DNA of 64,000 nt from Gordonia crocea (lineage in GTDB: Bacteria; Actinomycetota; Actinomycetes; Mycobacteriales; Mycobacteriaceae), in the NCBI RefSeq assembly GCF_009932435.1, contig NZ_BJOU01000011.1:62001-126000 (forward strand), read 5' to 3'. Position numbers and translations under genes: made by a program. Below are positions 8,940-16,326 of the stretch, piece after piece; position 1 is the stretch's first letter; each line of letters opens with the position of its first letter. The notes under the pieces were generated by a model that saw only the letters and a list, made by a program, of their open reading frames with translations, had not been told where the DNA came from and did not search any database.

Positions 8940-9152
8940 AGCGGATTACTACCACATCACCCTGCCGCCACGTGCTCCCGTAGGTGAGCGGTGCGTATGG
9001 CCTTGAGCGTCGCGAGTTCCCGCTGCTGTATCGGGACGTCCCAGACCGACCGAGCATCTTCATCTTCGGGTCGCCGAGGACGTCGTGGACATCGACGGCG
9101 AGAGGCTGATGGCCACTCGACACCAGCGAGGCAGGGATGGCGCGGTGTTGCC

Positions 9153-9707
9153 TTAGTCGCCAACGGGCCAGTTGAGGCCGAGTGCGGTGAGCCAGGGGTC
9201 GAAGGGGGTGCCGATGGTGCCGAGGTTGTCGACGACGGGGCTAGGGTCGTCTTCGATGTCGAGGAAGGGTTGCGGGTCACCGCCGAACAGGGCCGCGGCT
9301 TGCTCGGCGGCCGTTTGGCCTTGAATCAGTCGACGCGATGAGCCGTCGGCGGTGGGGGCTGGTTCGGCGTCGGGGTAGTCGATGTGGGTTTGGTACACCA
9401 ACCGTGCGGGGCCGGTGGTCAGTTCCCACACGGCCAGGGTGACTCCGTGTTCGTCGGCATCGTCGGCGACGACCGCCCGTCCGGGGCCGACACCGTCGAA
9501 GCCTGGTTCGGCGAAGACTTCAAGGATCATGAAGGGTGCGTAGAAGCTGAGACGAGCCCCATCGTCGGTTTCCTCGACGGCGATATCGACGTCATCGAGG
9601 ACGTCCCCGAAGATCGGCTCGGTGGCCGCTTTGAGCTGGGCAATGGTTTGTTCAGCAGCCTCGGTATCGGGGACGTCGGCGATCACAGCCACACCATAAG
9701 AACTCAC
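9153..9707 (-). CDS. Unrecognised protein downstream of the candidate immunity gene
   Basis: A 184-residue acidic, soluble protein. I start it at GTG 9707, which has GGAG 8 nt upstream and overlaps the stop of the preceding gene (GTGA). No signal peptide or membrane helix is seen. The N-terminal part (SSYGVAVIADVPDTEAAEQTIAQL) looks like an alpha/beta fold; the C-terminus is Pro/Asp rich. I recognise no family. As the last gene of the porin-toxin operon, and translationally coupled to the candidate immunity gene, it may be a second immunity or accessory protein. That role is inferred only from position. Confidence 0.75.
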   Translation of the reverse strand: MSSYGVAVIADVPDTEAAEQTIAQLKAATEPIFGDVLDDVDIAVEETDDGARLSFYAPFMILEVFAEPGFDGVGPGRAVVADDADEHGVTLAVWELTTGPARLVYQTHIDYPDAEPAPTADGSSRRLIQGQTAAEQAAALFGGDPQPFLDIEDDPSPVVDNLGTIGTPFDPWLTALGLNWPVGD

Positions 9708-10504
9708 GTTGGGGTCTCCTTGTATTCTTCGTTGATTTGATCGTCCTCCCACCACCGGTACTTCGATTGAGGGAAGACGACCGGTCCGATCATCGATTCC
9801 GGTACGGCGACGGCTGTGAGGCTTTCAATGCGGTGGGTGTTGATCACGTTCTCAAAACCAGCACGGTCGCGCGCGGCGATCGCCTCTCGGATATCGGCGA
9901 GGTACTCCGACGCCGGACGCGGTGACAAACGCATCTCGGGGTCCCCGTCGCCGGCAAGAGCGATCAACCAGTCCAGTGTCTCCACCAACTCGAACCGTGG
10001 CTTGGCCCCGCACAACGACTGGATCATCCCGGCCCTACTCAGTTGATCTTCATGAGACGAGTAGTCAACGTCAGGGGCGTTGCGCCAGCCAGGCTCGCGC
10101 CAGAGAGCATCGGCCACCAACTCTGGCCATCGGTTAATCTCGGCGGCACCCCGATAGCGAAGGAAGACTTGCTCATCGACGAGACGAGTCCAGGCTGCAG
10201 TGTTCTCGGGTGTGACCCGGGTGACTACGCGATTAGGCTTTGCTGGGTCTCGAAGGAAGACACGTCTGGCGTCGTCACCATGATCGCCGCCGGGCCGGTC
10301 GTAGACGGTTTGGCCGAAGAAGTAGCCGTACGCTTCCCACTTCCCCACACTGGTGTTCTCGTAGTCGATACCTTGCAGCCACCACCCAACCGGTTGACGG
10401 ATGATCCGCAACCGGCGTCCTTTGCCGACCGTGCGCCAAGGTTCACCGAGGATCGTGACCGTGTCCTCGGCCACGGTCTTCCACTCACGTGCACTCATTC
10501 CCAT
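9704..10504 (-). CDS. Candidate immunity protein for the nuclease-like toxin
   Basis: A 266-residue, Trp-rich soluble protein (RQPVGWWLQGIDY, SKYRWWEDDQ). I start it at ATG 10504 with AGGA 8-11 nt upstream; ATG 10498 is the alternative. It begins 10 bp after the stop of the large toxin-like gene and overlaps the next gene by 4 bp. A soluble gene immediately after a gene with a C-terminal nuclease-like domain is the usual place for an immunity gene in polymorphic toxin systems. I recognise no known immunity family. The frame is intact although the upstream toxin is broken. Confidence 0.6.
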   Translation of the reverse strand: MGMSAREWKTVAEDTVTILGEPWRTVGKGRRLRIIRQPVGWWLQGIDYENTSVGKWEAYGYFFGQTVYDRPGGDHGDDARRVFLRDPAKPNRVVTRVTPENTAAWTRLVDEQVFLRYRGAAEINRWPELVADALWREPGWRNAPDVDYSSHEDQLSRAGMIQSLCGAKPRFELVETLDWLIALAGDGDPEMRLSPRPASEYLADIREAIAARDRAGFENVINTHRIESLTAVAVPESMIGPVVFPQSKYRWWEDDQINEEYKETPT

Positions 10505-10514
10505 AGGTCGCATC

Positions 10515-11572
10515 CTAAGTCGCCGGCGCCGGGTCAACGATCGGCCCGGCAGGTCGTAGTTCCTCGATCAGGTCTTCGGCGATACCGAGCGTGATAGCAA
10601 GCGCTTGGCGCCAGTTGGAATCGATACCGGCCTTCCCGGTCTTCAGATCAAACACACGCAGCACCTCCTCGACCCCGTCGCGGATGGTCGTCAAGATCAC
10701 ATCTGGACGGATACTGCCTTTGCTTCCGCGAGGAGCCCGATCCTCTTCGAGGCGCCTTCGATTGTCTTTTGGCGGCTGACCGCGTTTGAAGGACATCTCC
10801 AGGCGCAGTGCGATGTCTGGGCCGAACCACGCGTCTAACTCGGGAACGATGAAGTTGTCGACTAGGTATTCGAAGAAGTTATGGGCGATGGTTCCCAGCA
10901 GTGCTCGCTGCAACCAGTCGACGAAGTACCTGGCGCGGATAGCGAGCCATTCGAGTGCCAGCACCAACGCATAGTTCGCGGCATGCCCGAGTAGCTCACG
11001 AATGCGGTCGACGATATCGTCCTCGCCGTAACCCGTGTCGGGCGCCTCGGGTGGTCCAGGCGGTACGAGTTGGTCGCCGAACTTCTCGAGTTCGTCGGCG
11101 AATTCGTCGACTGCTTTGGCGATGATGTCGCGCAGCCAGTCATTCGGTGCTCCCCGTGGCGGTGCGAACGGTAGGGGTTCGGGGCCTTCGGGTGATTCGG
11201 GTGGGATGACGGATGGCGCCTGGGGGCGGTCGTCCTCGGGCGCCCCGGGTGCCTCTCTGCCGCCTTCGGGGGTGCGGTGCAGGGGATCGTACGTGCGTGG
11301 ATCTGGATCTGGTTGTTCCTCGTCGGCCGGTCCGCCATCGTCGGGTTCGGTGCGGTCCGGGATCTCGGGTGGTCGCTGCGGGTCGCCTTCTGGTGCGGTG
11401 TCAGGTTCACCGGGAGCCTCTGGCGGCGGATCACCCATCGGTGGTGCGGGGTCGTCGCCGGGAGCCTGAGGCAACGGTTCGTTATCGCCAGGTTGCGACG
11501 TCGACGGGTCGTCGCCTGGTTGGGGTGTGGGCTCGGTGTCGCCGGGTTGTGGGGGCGCGGACGGAGCTGGTG
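10515..11572 (-). pseudogene. C-terminal third of the interrupted toxin-like gene (nuclease-like domain)
   Basis: Open from the IS boundary to TGA 10515-10517. It starts as a Pro/Asp/Glu-rich linker with QPGD repeats, then an amphipathic helical region (DWLRDIIAKAVDEFADELEKF), then the conserved-looking end domain with EMSFKRGQPP, RPDVILTT and FDLKTGKAG. The Asp...Asp-x-Lys spacing (D, 18 residues, D-L-K) resembles restriction-endonuclease-fold toxins. The stop lies 10 bp before the candidate immunity gene. Confidence 0.8.
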
Positions 11573-11598
11573 TGACCCGCCCGGCGGTTCCTGGACAG
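11573..11598. repeat. Left terminal inverted repeat, IS copy 1
   Basis: 26 bp; shares GCCCGGCG-TTCCTGGACAG with the right end, with mismatches at positions 4, 5, 6 and 15. Confidence 0.85.
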
Positions 11599-11641
11599 TC
11601 TCCCGACTATTGTCGGGTTGAGCTGGAATGGGAGCATTCGT

Positions 11642-11926
11642 ATGCCACGGAAGTATTCTGCTGAGTTTAAGTCCTCCATCGCGTTGGAGGTGATCGAGCA
11701 TTCGCGGCCGATCTCGGCGGTCGCGAAAGAGAACAGCGTCTCGGAGCAGTCTGTGTCTCGGTGGGTTCAGATTTATCGGAAGGAGCATCCGGAGTTGGAA
11801 GATCAACTCAATGAGTCCGAACGCGATGAATTGATTCGTCTGCGTCGACAGAATGCGCGGTTGAAGGAGGAGGTCGAGATTTTGGGAAAAGCGACTGCCT
11901 TCTTCGCCAAGAAGTCTCAACCGTAG
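11642..11926 (+). CDS. IS3 transposase OrfA, copy 1
   Basis: A 94-residue protein with an N-terminal helix-turn-helix (PRKYSAEFKSSIALEVIEH...AVAKENSVSEQSVSRWVQIY) and a C-terminal leucine-zipper-like helix (LIRLRRQNARLKEEVEILGKA). ATG 11642 has GGGAG upstream. In IS3 elements OrfA binds the terminal repeats and its zipper mediates multimerisation. A -1 shift at GGGAAAA (11884-11890) would fuse it to OrfB. Confidence 0.93.
   Translation: MPRKYSAEFKSSIALEVIEHSRPISAVAKENSVSEQSVSRWVQIYRKEHPELEDQLNESERDELIRLRRQNARLKEEVEILGKATAFFAKKSQP
11884..11890 (+). promoter_or_regulatory. Programmed -1 frameshift site of IS copy 1
   Basis: Heptamer G GGA AAA in the OrfA frame. A Shine-Dalgarno-like AAGGAGGAGG lies 10 nt upstream, the usual stimulator position. 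After the -1 slip the frame stays open through 11891-11967 into OrfB, giving a continuous OrfAB transposase of about 387 residues. The identical site in copy 2 is at 13880-13886. Confidence 0.75.
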
Positions 11927-11967
11927 ATCGGTTCGGTTTCATTCTTGACGAGGAAGGCAATCACTCT

Positions 11968-12804
11968 GTGTCTCTGATGTGTGCGGTCCTGCGTGTTTCT
12001 CGGTCCGGTTTTTATGAATGGAAGCACCGGGCCGAGTCCGCGCACGCCAAGTGGCGTCAGCGGATCGGCGACATGATCGAAGTGTTCTTCGAAGCCTCCG
12101 AGCAGACGTACGGCTACCGCCGGATCCATGCCGACTTGCTCGACAGCGGGATCGACATCGACGATGACACCGTCCGAAAGATCATGCGTGAGCGCGGCCT
12201 GAGGCCCTGCCAGCCAGGGCCGAAGCGACTGGTGACGACCATAGCTGCCGATGCCGGCGGCCTGCCCGACCTGGTGTGCCGTGACTTCACTGCCCAGGCT
12301 CCCGGCCGTAAGCTGTGCGGCGACATCACCTACATCAGAACGTGGGAAGGCTGGCTGTTTTTGGCGACGGTACTGGATTGTTTCAGCAAAAAGGTGGTCG
12401 GCTATGCGATGAGTGATCGGATGACATCAGATTTGGTTGTAGCCGCTCTCGATAAGGCTGCTGAAAATGTTCCTTTCACTGCGGGTGTCACAATATTTCA
12501 CAGCGACCGCGGAAGCCAATACATGTCAACAGCATTTGCATCCTGCGCCACCGATCACGGTGTCCTAAGATCTGTTGGTCGCACTGGGGTTTGCTACGAT
12601 AACGCTTGGGCCGAGTCGTTCAACGGAACCCTGAAGAATGAGTGCGTGAACCGAAAACAATATCCGACGCGAGAACGCGCAAAGAAGGACATCACGCGAT
12701 ACATCGAACTACGCTACAATAGTAGCCGGCGTCATTCGGCACTGGACTATTCGACGCCTAATCGGGTAGAATCTGACTGGTTCAGTCGATCGGTATCGGC
12801 GTGA
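11968..12804 (+). CDS. IS3 transposase OrfB (DDE integrase), copy 1
   Basis: A 278-residue frame from GTG 11968, probably made mainly as the OrfAB fusion. It has an HTH_21-like region (SEQTYGYRRIHADL) and an rve integrase core with Asp119 (CGDITYI), Asp180 (HSDRGSQY) and Glu216 (AWAESFNG). The D-D-35-E spacing is the classic IS3 triad. A C-terminal YNSSRRHSALDYSTP motif is also typical. The frame is intact, so the element may be active. Confidence 0.95.
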   Translation: MSLMCAVLRVSRSGFYEWKHRAESAHAKWRQRIGDMIEVFFEASEQTYGYRRIHADLLDSGIDIDDDTVRKIMRERGLRPCQPGPKRLVTTIAADAGGLPDLVCRDFTAQAPGRKLCGDITYIRTWEGWLFLATVLDCFSKKVVGYAMSDRMTSDLVVAALDKAAENVPFTAGVTIFHSDRGSQYMSTAFASCATDHGVLRSVGRTGVCYDNAWAESFNGTLKNECVNRKQYPTRERAKKDITRYIELRYNSSRRHSALDYSTPNRVESDWFSRSVSA

Positions 12805-12824
12805 CACTAATTTCTGACAATTAG

Positions 12825-12850
12825 CTGTCCAGGAAACGCCGGGCACCTCA
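12825..12850. repeat. Right terminal inverted repeat, IS copy 1
   Basis: 26 bp, matching the left end at 22 positions; followed by the GTG target duplication. Confidence 0.85.
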
Positions 12851-13568
12851 GTGGTTCGGGCAGGGTGTTGTAGTGGTTGTCGCGGAACCATTTGTCGACG
12901 TCGTTGAAGAATTGGCGGGACTTGGAGATCAAGTCCTCAATACGCTCTCGCAGCTTTGGGTCGATGTCGCTGGGAATTTGCTCCTCGAAGGAGCGGAGCC
13001 ATCCCTCGTTGATGCGCCACGCCTCGCGGAACTCCCGGTAGGAGCCTTTGCGGAACTCTTCGAACATGCCTTGTGCTCGGCGTAGTTCGTCCTCTAGTTC
13101 GCGCAGTATCCGTTGCACGTTGGGAGGTACGGGTGCATCGGCCGGCGGTGCGGACGGCTTCGCCCCCCTACTGTCAGGGACAGCCGGCACCGGTAGTGGG
13201 ATTCTCAGCATCCTGGGGATCCGCAAAAGTGCCCCCAGGCCCGCGGGCAGCAGAGATGGTGACGAGCCTTGCCCACCCGGGCCAGAGTTTGTGGGCGGCG
13301 TCCGTTGCGACCGCTCGGGCCCGGTGCTAGTTGGCCCTGAACCCGTGCCGCTGCCGGGGCCGGTGTCGCCGTGGTGGGTCGGCGGGTTGGCCAGCTGGTA
13401 ATTCTCACCGTCGGAGGGTCCCGGCGCTGGGGGAATGAGTGTTTGGTCATGGGCTGGCGGCGGTGGCGCGACGACTGCTGCGACTTGACGCCGTGCGCGT
13501 GTCGACGGGCGTGCTGCGCCAACGGCAGCGGCTGCACCGGCCAGTAGCCACGCCCATATCGGAATGTC
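12851..13568 (-). pseudogene. Middle part of the interrupted toxin-like gene
   Basis: 718 bp of native gene trapped between the two IS copies. It reads from IPIWAWLLAGAAAAVGAA (a hydrophobic helix) through a Pro/Gly-rich linker into a charged helical region (VQRILRELEDELRRAQGMF, then EAWRINEGWLRSFEEQIP, then DVDKWFRDNHYN). Both edges are in frame with the flanking pieces once the IS copies are removed. The apparent continuations at each edge are IS-derived. Confidence 0.8.
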
Positions 13569-13594
13569 TGACCCGCCCGGCGGTTCCTGGACAG
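13569..13594. repeat. Left terminal inverted repeat, IS copy 2
   Basis: Identical to the left end of copy 1. Confidence 0.85.
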
Positions 13595-13637
13595 TCTCCC
13601 GACTATTGTCGGGTTGAGCTGGAATGGGAGCATTCGT

Positions 13638-13922
13638 ATGCCACGGAAGTATTCTGCTGAGTTTAAGTCCTCCATCGCGTTGGAGGTGATCGAGCATTCG
13701 CGGCCGATCTCGGCGGTCGCGAAAGAGAACAGCGTCTCGGAGCAGTCTGTGTCTCGGTGGGTTCAGATTTATCGGAAGGAGCATCCGGAGTTGGAAGATC
13801 AACTCAATGAGTCCGAACGCGATGAATTGATTCGTCTGCGTCGACAGAATGCGCGGTTGAAGGAGGAGGTCGAGATTTTGGGAAAAGCGACTGCCTTCTT
13901 CGCCAAGAAGTCTCAACCGTAG
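13638..13922 (+). CDS. IS3 transposase OrfA, copy 2
   Basis: 94 residues, identical to the copy-1 OrfA, with the same start context, helix-turn-helix and zipper. It carries the same GGGAAAA slippery heptamer (13880-13886). Confidence 0.93.
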   Translation: MPRKYSAEFKSSIALEVIEHSRPISAVAKENSVSEQSVSRWVQIYRKEHPELEDQLNESERDELIRLRRQNARLKEEVEILGKATAFFAKKSQP

Positions 13923-13963
13923 ATCGGTTCGGTTTCATTCTTGACGAGGAAGGCAATCACTCT

Positions 13964-14800
13964 GTGTCTCTGATGTGTGCGGTCCTGCGTGTTTCTCGGT
14001 CCGGTTTTTATGAATGGAAGCACCGGGCCGAGTCCGCGCACGCCAAGTGGCGTCAGCGGATCGGCGACATGATCGAAGTGTTCTTCGAAGCCTCCGAGCA
14101 GACGTACGGCTACCGCCGGATCCATGCCGACTTGCTCGACAGCGGGATCGACATCGACGATGACACCGTCCGAAAGATCATGCGTGAGCGCGGCCTGAGG
14201 CCCTGCCAGCCAGGGCCGAAGCGACTGGTGACGACCATAGCTGCCGATGCCGGCGGCCTGCCCGACCTGGTGTGCCGTGACTTCACTGCCCAGGCTCCCG
14301 GCCGTAAGCTGTGCGGCGACATCACCTACATCAGAACGTGGGAAGGCTGGCTGTTTTTGGCGACGGTACTGGATTGTTTCAGCAAAAAGGTGGTCGGCTA
14401 TGCGATGAGTGATCGGATGACATCAGATTTGGTTGTAGCCGCTCTCGATAAGGCTGCTGAAAATGTTCCTTTCACTGCGGGTGTCACAATATTTCACAGC
14501 GACCGCGGAAGCCAATACATGTCAACAGCATTTGCATCCTGCGCCACCGATCACGGTGTCCTAAGATCTGTTGGTCGCACTGGGGTTTGCTACGATAACG
14601 CTTGGGCCGAGTCGTTCAACGGAACCCTGAAGAATGAGTGCGTGAACCGAAAACAATATCCGACGCGAGAACGCGCAAAGAAGGACATCACGCGATACAT
14701 CGAACTACGCTACAATAGTAGCCGGCGTCATTCGGCACTGGACTATTCGACGCCTAATCGGGTAGAATCTGACTGGTTCAGTCGATCGGTATCGGCGTGA
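13964..14800 (+). CDS. IS3 transposase OrfB (DDE integrase), copy 2
   Basis: 278 residues, identical to copy-1 OrfB, with an intact DD(35)E triad (Asp119, Asp180, Glu216). Identity between the copies means either could have given rise to the other. Confidence 0.95.
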   Translation: MSLMCAVLRVSRSGFYEWKHRAESAHAKWRQRIGDMIEVFFEASEQTYGYRRIHADLLDSGIDIDDDTVRKIMRERGLRPCQPGPKRLVTTIAADAGGLPDLVCRDFTAQAPGRKLCGDITYIRTWEGWLFLATVLDCFSKKVVGYAMSDRMTSDLVVAALDKAAENVPFTAGVTIFHSDRGSQYMSTAFASCATDHGVLRSVGRTGVCYDNAWAESFNGTLKNECVNRKQYPTRERAKKDITRYIELRYNSSRRHSALDYSTPNRVESDWFSRSVSA

Positions 14801-14820
14801 CACTAATTTCTGACAATTAG

Positions 14821-14846
14821 CTGTCCAGGAAACGCCGGGCACCTCA
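14821..14846. repeat. Right terminal inverted repeat, IS copy 2
   Basis: Identical to the right end of copy 1. Confidence 0.85.
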
Positions 14847-15407
14847 ATCAGGCGTGGTGGTGTCACTGACATCGGGCACCCGTTGCCCGGGGGCAACAGC
14901 GGGAGTCTGCGGCGCTGGTTGCTGCACCTGTGGTGGGGTCGGTGGCTGCGGAGCGGGCCGAGGTGACTGCGGCGGTGTCGGTTGGCCGGTCTGTGCCGGC
15001 GGAGCCTGCTGTTGCCGGGTCTGCTGCGGCGGCGCGGGTGGTTGTTGGCCGGGTAGTCCGGGCGCGCGGTAGCCGGGGACGGGGATGATGGGGGTGGCGT
15101 TGCTTGTTCCGGGGCCGGTGCCTGGTTCGCCGCCGACGTTGGGGCCGTTGCTGTTGTTTCCGGTGGTGGGTGTGGGTGGTGCGGTGTATTGGGTGGGTAG
15201 CGGGGTGTAGGTGGGCACGTTGATGCACGGCCAGTAGGGCCCGTGTTCGCGGCGCATCTGATCACACAACGGATCAGCATGGGCGGTGCCGGGATGGGCG
15301 GTGACCGCGAGCAGGATCGCGATCCCGGTCAACCCTGTTGCCAGGACTGCGGTCAGGGCAGCGATCCAACGCCACCGGTACCTGCGCCCGCGGGGTGTAC
15401 TGGTCAC
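14847..15407 (-). pseudogene. N-terminal part of the interrupted toxin-like gene (signal/anchor and Pro-rich stalk)
   Basis: 187 codons from ATG 15407 to the IS boundary. Arg-rich residues precede a hydrophobic stretch (WIAALTAVLATGLTGIAILLA) and then AHADPLC, so it is either a cleaved Sec signal or an uncleaved anchor. Two cysteines lie in CDQMRREHGPYWPC. The rest is Pro/Gln/Thr-rich, stalk-like. The ATG overlaps the TGA of the upstream small membrane gene (ATGA). If still expressed, it would give a truncated exported peptide without the nuclease-like domain. Confidence 0.8.
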
Positions 15408-15673
15408 CGGTGTCCTTTGACCGCGGCGATGAGGGTGTCGATGCCGGCCCAGAACCAGCGCCCGGCCAGGGACATGAGCAGGAAGAAGGCGAGGAACACC
15501 ACGATCGTGCCGTGATCGTCGGCCCAGCCTGACAGGCGCGGCAGGGCCGCGGCCGCAGCAACCAGGAGAGCGGTGCCGACAATCAGTTGGATCAGTGCGC
15601 TCAAGGGGATAGTGCGGCCGGTGGTGTCGGGTGCCGTATCAGTCGGCGTGCTCGTGGCGTGGGGTGCGGGCAT
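15404..15673 (-). CDS. Small membrane protein of the porin-toxin operon
   Basis: An 89-residue protein with a Thr/Pro-rich N-terminus and two hydrophobic helices (LSALIQLIVGTALLVAAAAAL and TIVVFLAFFLLMSLAGRWFW). ATG 15673 has AAGGA about 10 nt upstream. It lies 20 bp after the porin gene and overlaps the toxin-like gene by 4 bp. The tight coupling suggests a role in placing or exporting the toxin-like protein. The family is unrecognised. Confidence 0.8.
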   Translation of the reverse strand: MPAPHATSTPTDTAPDTTGRTIPLSALIQLIVGTALLVAAAAALPRLSGWADDHGTIVVFLAFFLLMSLAGRWFWAGIDTLIAAVKGHR

Positions 15674-15693
15674 CGGGGATGGTCCTTGCCGGT

Positions 15694-16326
15694 TTAGAGG
15701 TAGTGGGGTTTGCCGTAGAGGTGGAAGGTGTCGTCGTTGGTCGGGGTCGACAGCCCGATGCGTACGTAGGCGCGCACCGAGACCGGGCCCAGGCAGCCGG
15801 CGACTTTGGCGTGCACCCCTTCCAAACCGATCCCCGCTGTGGGGCCGGTGAGGGCTTTAGATCCGAAGGGAATGTCGTAGATCGCACCAGGACGCACGGT
15901 GGTGGAAATGTTGCCCAGGGCTTGGACGCCGATGATGGCCGCGGGCGGATAGGAGATCGACATCTGCGCTGTCGGCCCGGCCAGGATGCCCAACGAGACG
16001 CCGGAGGAGATGTCGGTGTTGCAGGCGATATGAAAGCCTGAACTCATCGACCCCGAGTTCACCGGAATCTTGGCGGCCCCGGTGATCGACACGGTGCCCC
16101 GCAACGTCAAGAACCCCTCACGCGTCCACGGGGATTGGTCCAGTGGTGGCACGCTACGGACCCGTTCACGCTTCTTCGACAGGGTGATCCGCCACCCGTC
16201 ATCGGTCACCCGCACAATCGACCGATCAGCGAACGGGTGGGCCGCGGTCGCGGTGCCCGGACCGACGAACAAGGCAGTGGTGGTCAGTGCGGCGCAGCAC
16301 AGTGCGGCACCGAGTTTCCCCCGCAT
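15694..16326 (-). CDS. MspA family porin-like protein
   Basis: A 210-residue exported protein. A Sec signal ends near ATAA-HPFAD. The mature part has the MspA pattern: DDGWRITLSKKRERVRSVPPLD, then SPWTREGF, a GFHIACNTDIS segment, a TTVRPGAIYDIPFG loop and a C-terminal VRAYVRIGLST...YGKP strand. MspA proteins form octameric pores in the mycolate outer membrane. Two cysteines (AC, GC) could form a disulfide, as in some MspA paralogues. I start it at ATG 16326, with GAGGGGGA 8-9 nt upstream. As the first gene of the toxin-like operon, it may form an outer-membrane conduit for the system; that is inference. Confidence 0.85.
   Translation of the reverse strand: MRGKLGAALCCAALTTTALFVGPGTATAAHPFADRSIVRVTDDGWRITLSKKRERVRSVPPLDQSPWTREGFLTLRGTVSITGAAKIPVNSGSMSSGFHIACNTDISSGVSLGILAGPTAQMSISYPPAAIIGVQALGNISTTVRPGAIYDIPFGSKALTGPTAGIGLEGVHAKVAGCLGPVSVRAYVRIGLSTPTNDDTFHLYGKPHYL

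Larger units (their letters stand above)
11573..12850 (+). mobile_element. IS3-family insertion sequence, copy 1 (1278 bp)
   Basis: Bounded by 26-bp imperfect inverted repeats (22 of 26 identical) beginning TGA and ending TCA, as in IS3 elements with TG...CA termini. A 3-bp duplication GTG flanks it (11570-11572 and 12851-12853). It encodes OrfA and an OrfB with a DD(35)E catalytic triad. It is oriented on the plus strand, opposite to the gene it interrupts. Copy 2, exactly 1996 bp downstream, encodes identical proteins, so the duplication is recent. Its base composition is less GC-rich than the host DNA. Confidence 0.95.
13569..14846 (+). mobile_element. IS3-family insertion sequence, copy 2 (1278 bp)
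   Basis: Same length, orientation and encoded proteins as copy 1, offset by 1996 bp. The flanking triplets are GTC (13566-13568) and ATC (14847-14849), one mismatch from a perfect 3-bp duplication. The first three bases of the right end, read on the minus strand, supply a TGA that ends the N-terminal toxin fragment. Confidence 0.95.
10515..15407 (-). pseudogene. Large toxin-like secreted protein, interrupted by two IS copies
   Basis: Three minus-strand pieces (14847-15407, 12851-13568, 10515-11572) belong to one gene. Removing both 1278-bp IS copies and one 3-bp target duplication each leaves 2331 nt, exactly 777 codons, in one open frame. The 776-residue product would have an N-terminal hydrophobic signal/anchor (about 14-40), a short Cys-containing segment (CDQMRREHGPYWPC), a long Pro/Gln linker, a second hydrophobic helix (about 190-206), a charged helical region, a second Pro/Glu linker and a C-terminal domain of about 200 residues. 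That domain has RPDV (Asp about 715) and FDLKTGK (Asp about 733, Lys about 735), fitting a PD-(D/E)XK nuclease core. The toxin role is inferred from architecture and context. Confidence 0.75.

Noticed and set aside
8940..9152. Coding remnant between the LysR gene and the operon end
   Set aside because: A short plus-strand stretch reads LRVAEDVVDIDGERLMATRH, but there is no start, extent or recognisable family to support a gene.
12807..13916. 369-codon minus-strand ORF as an independent gene
   Set aside because: Its first 120 codons are antisense IS sequence and its last codons are IS end; only 12851-13568 is native coding sequence.
11573..14846. Composite transposon carrying a cargo gene between two IS copies
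   Set aside because: The segment between the copies is in frame with flanking DNA on both sides and is part of the interrupted host gene. Each copy has its own flanking triplets.
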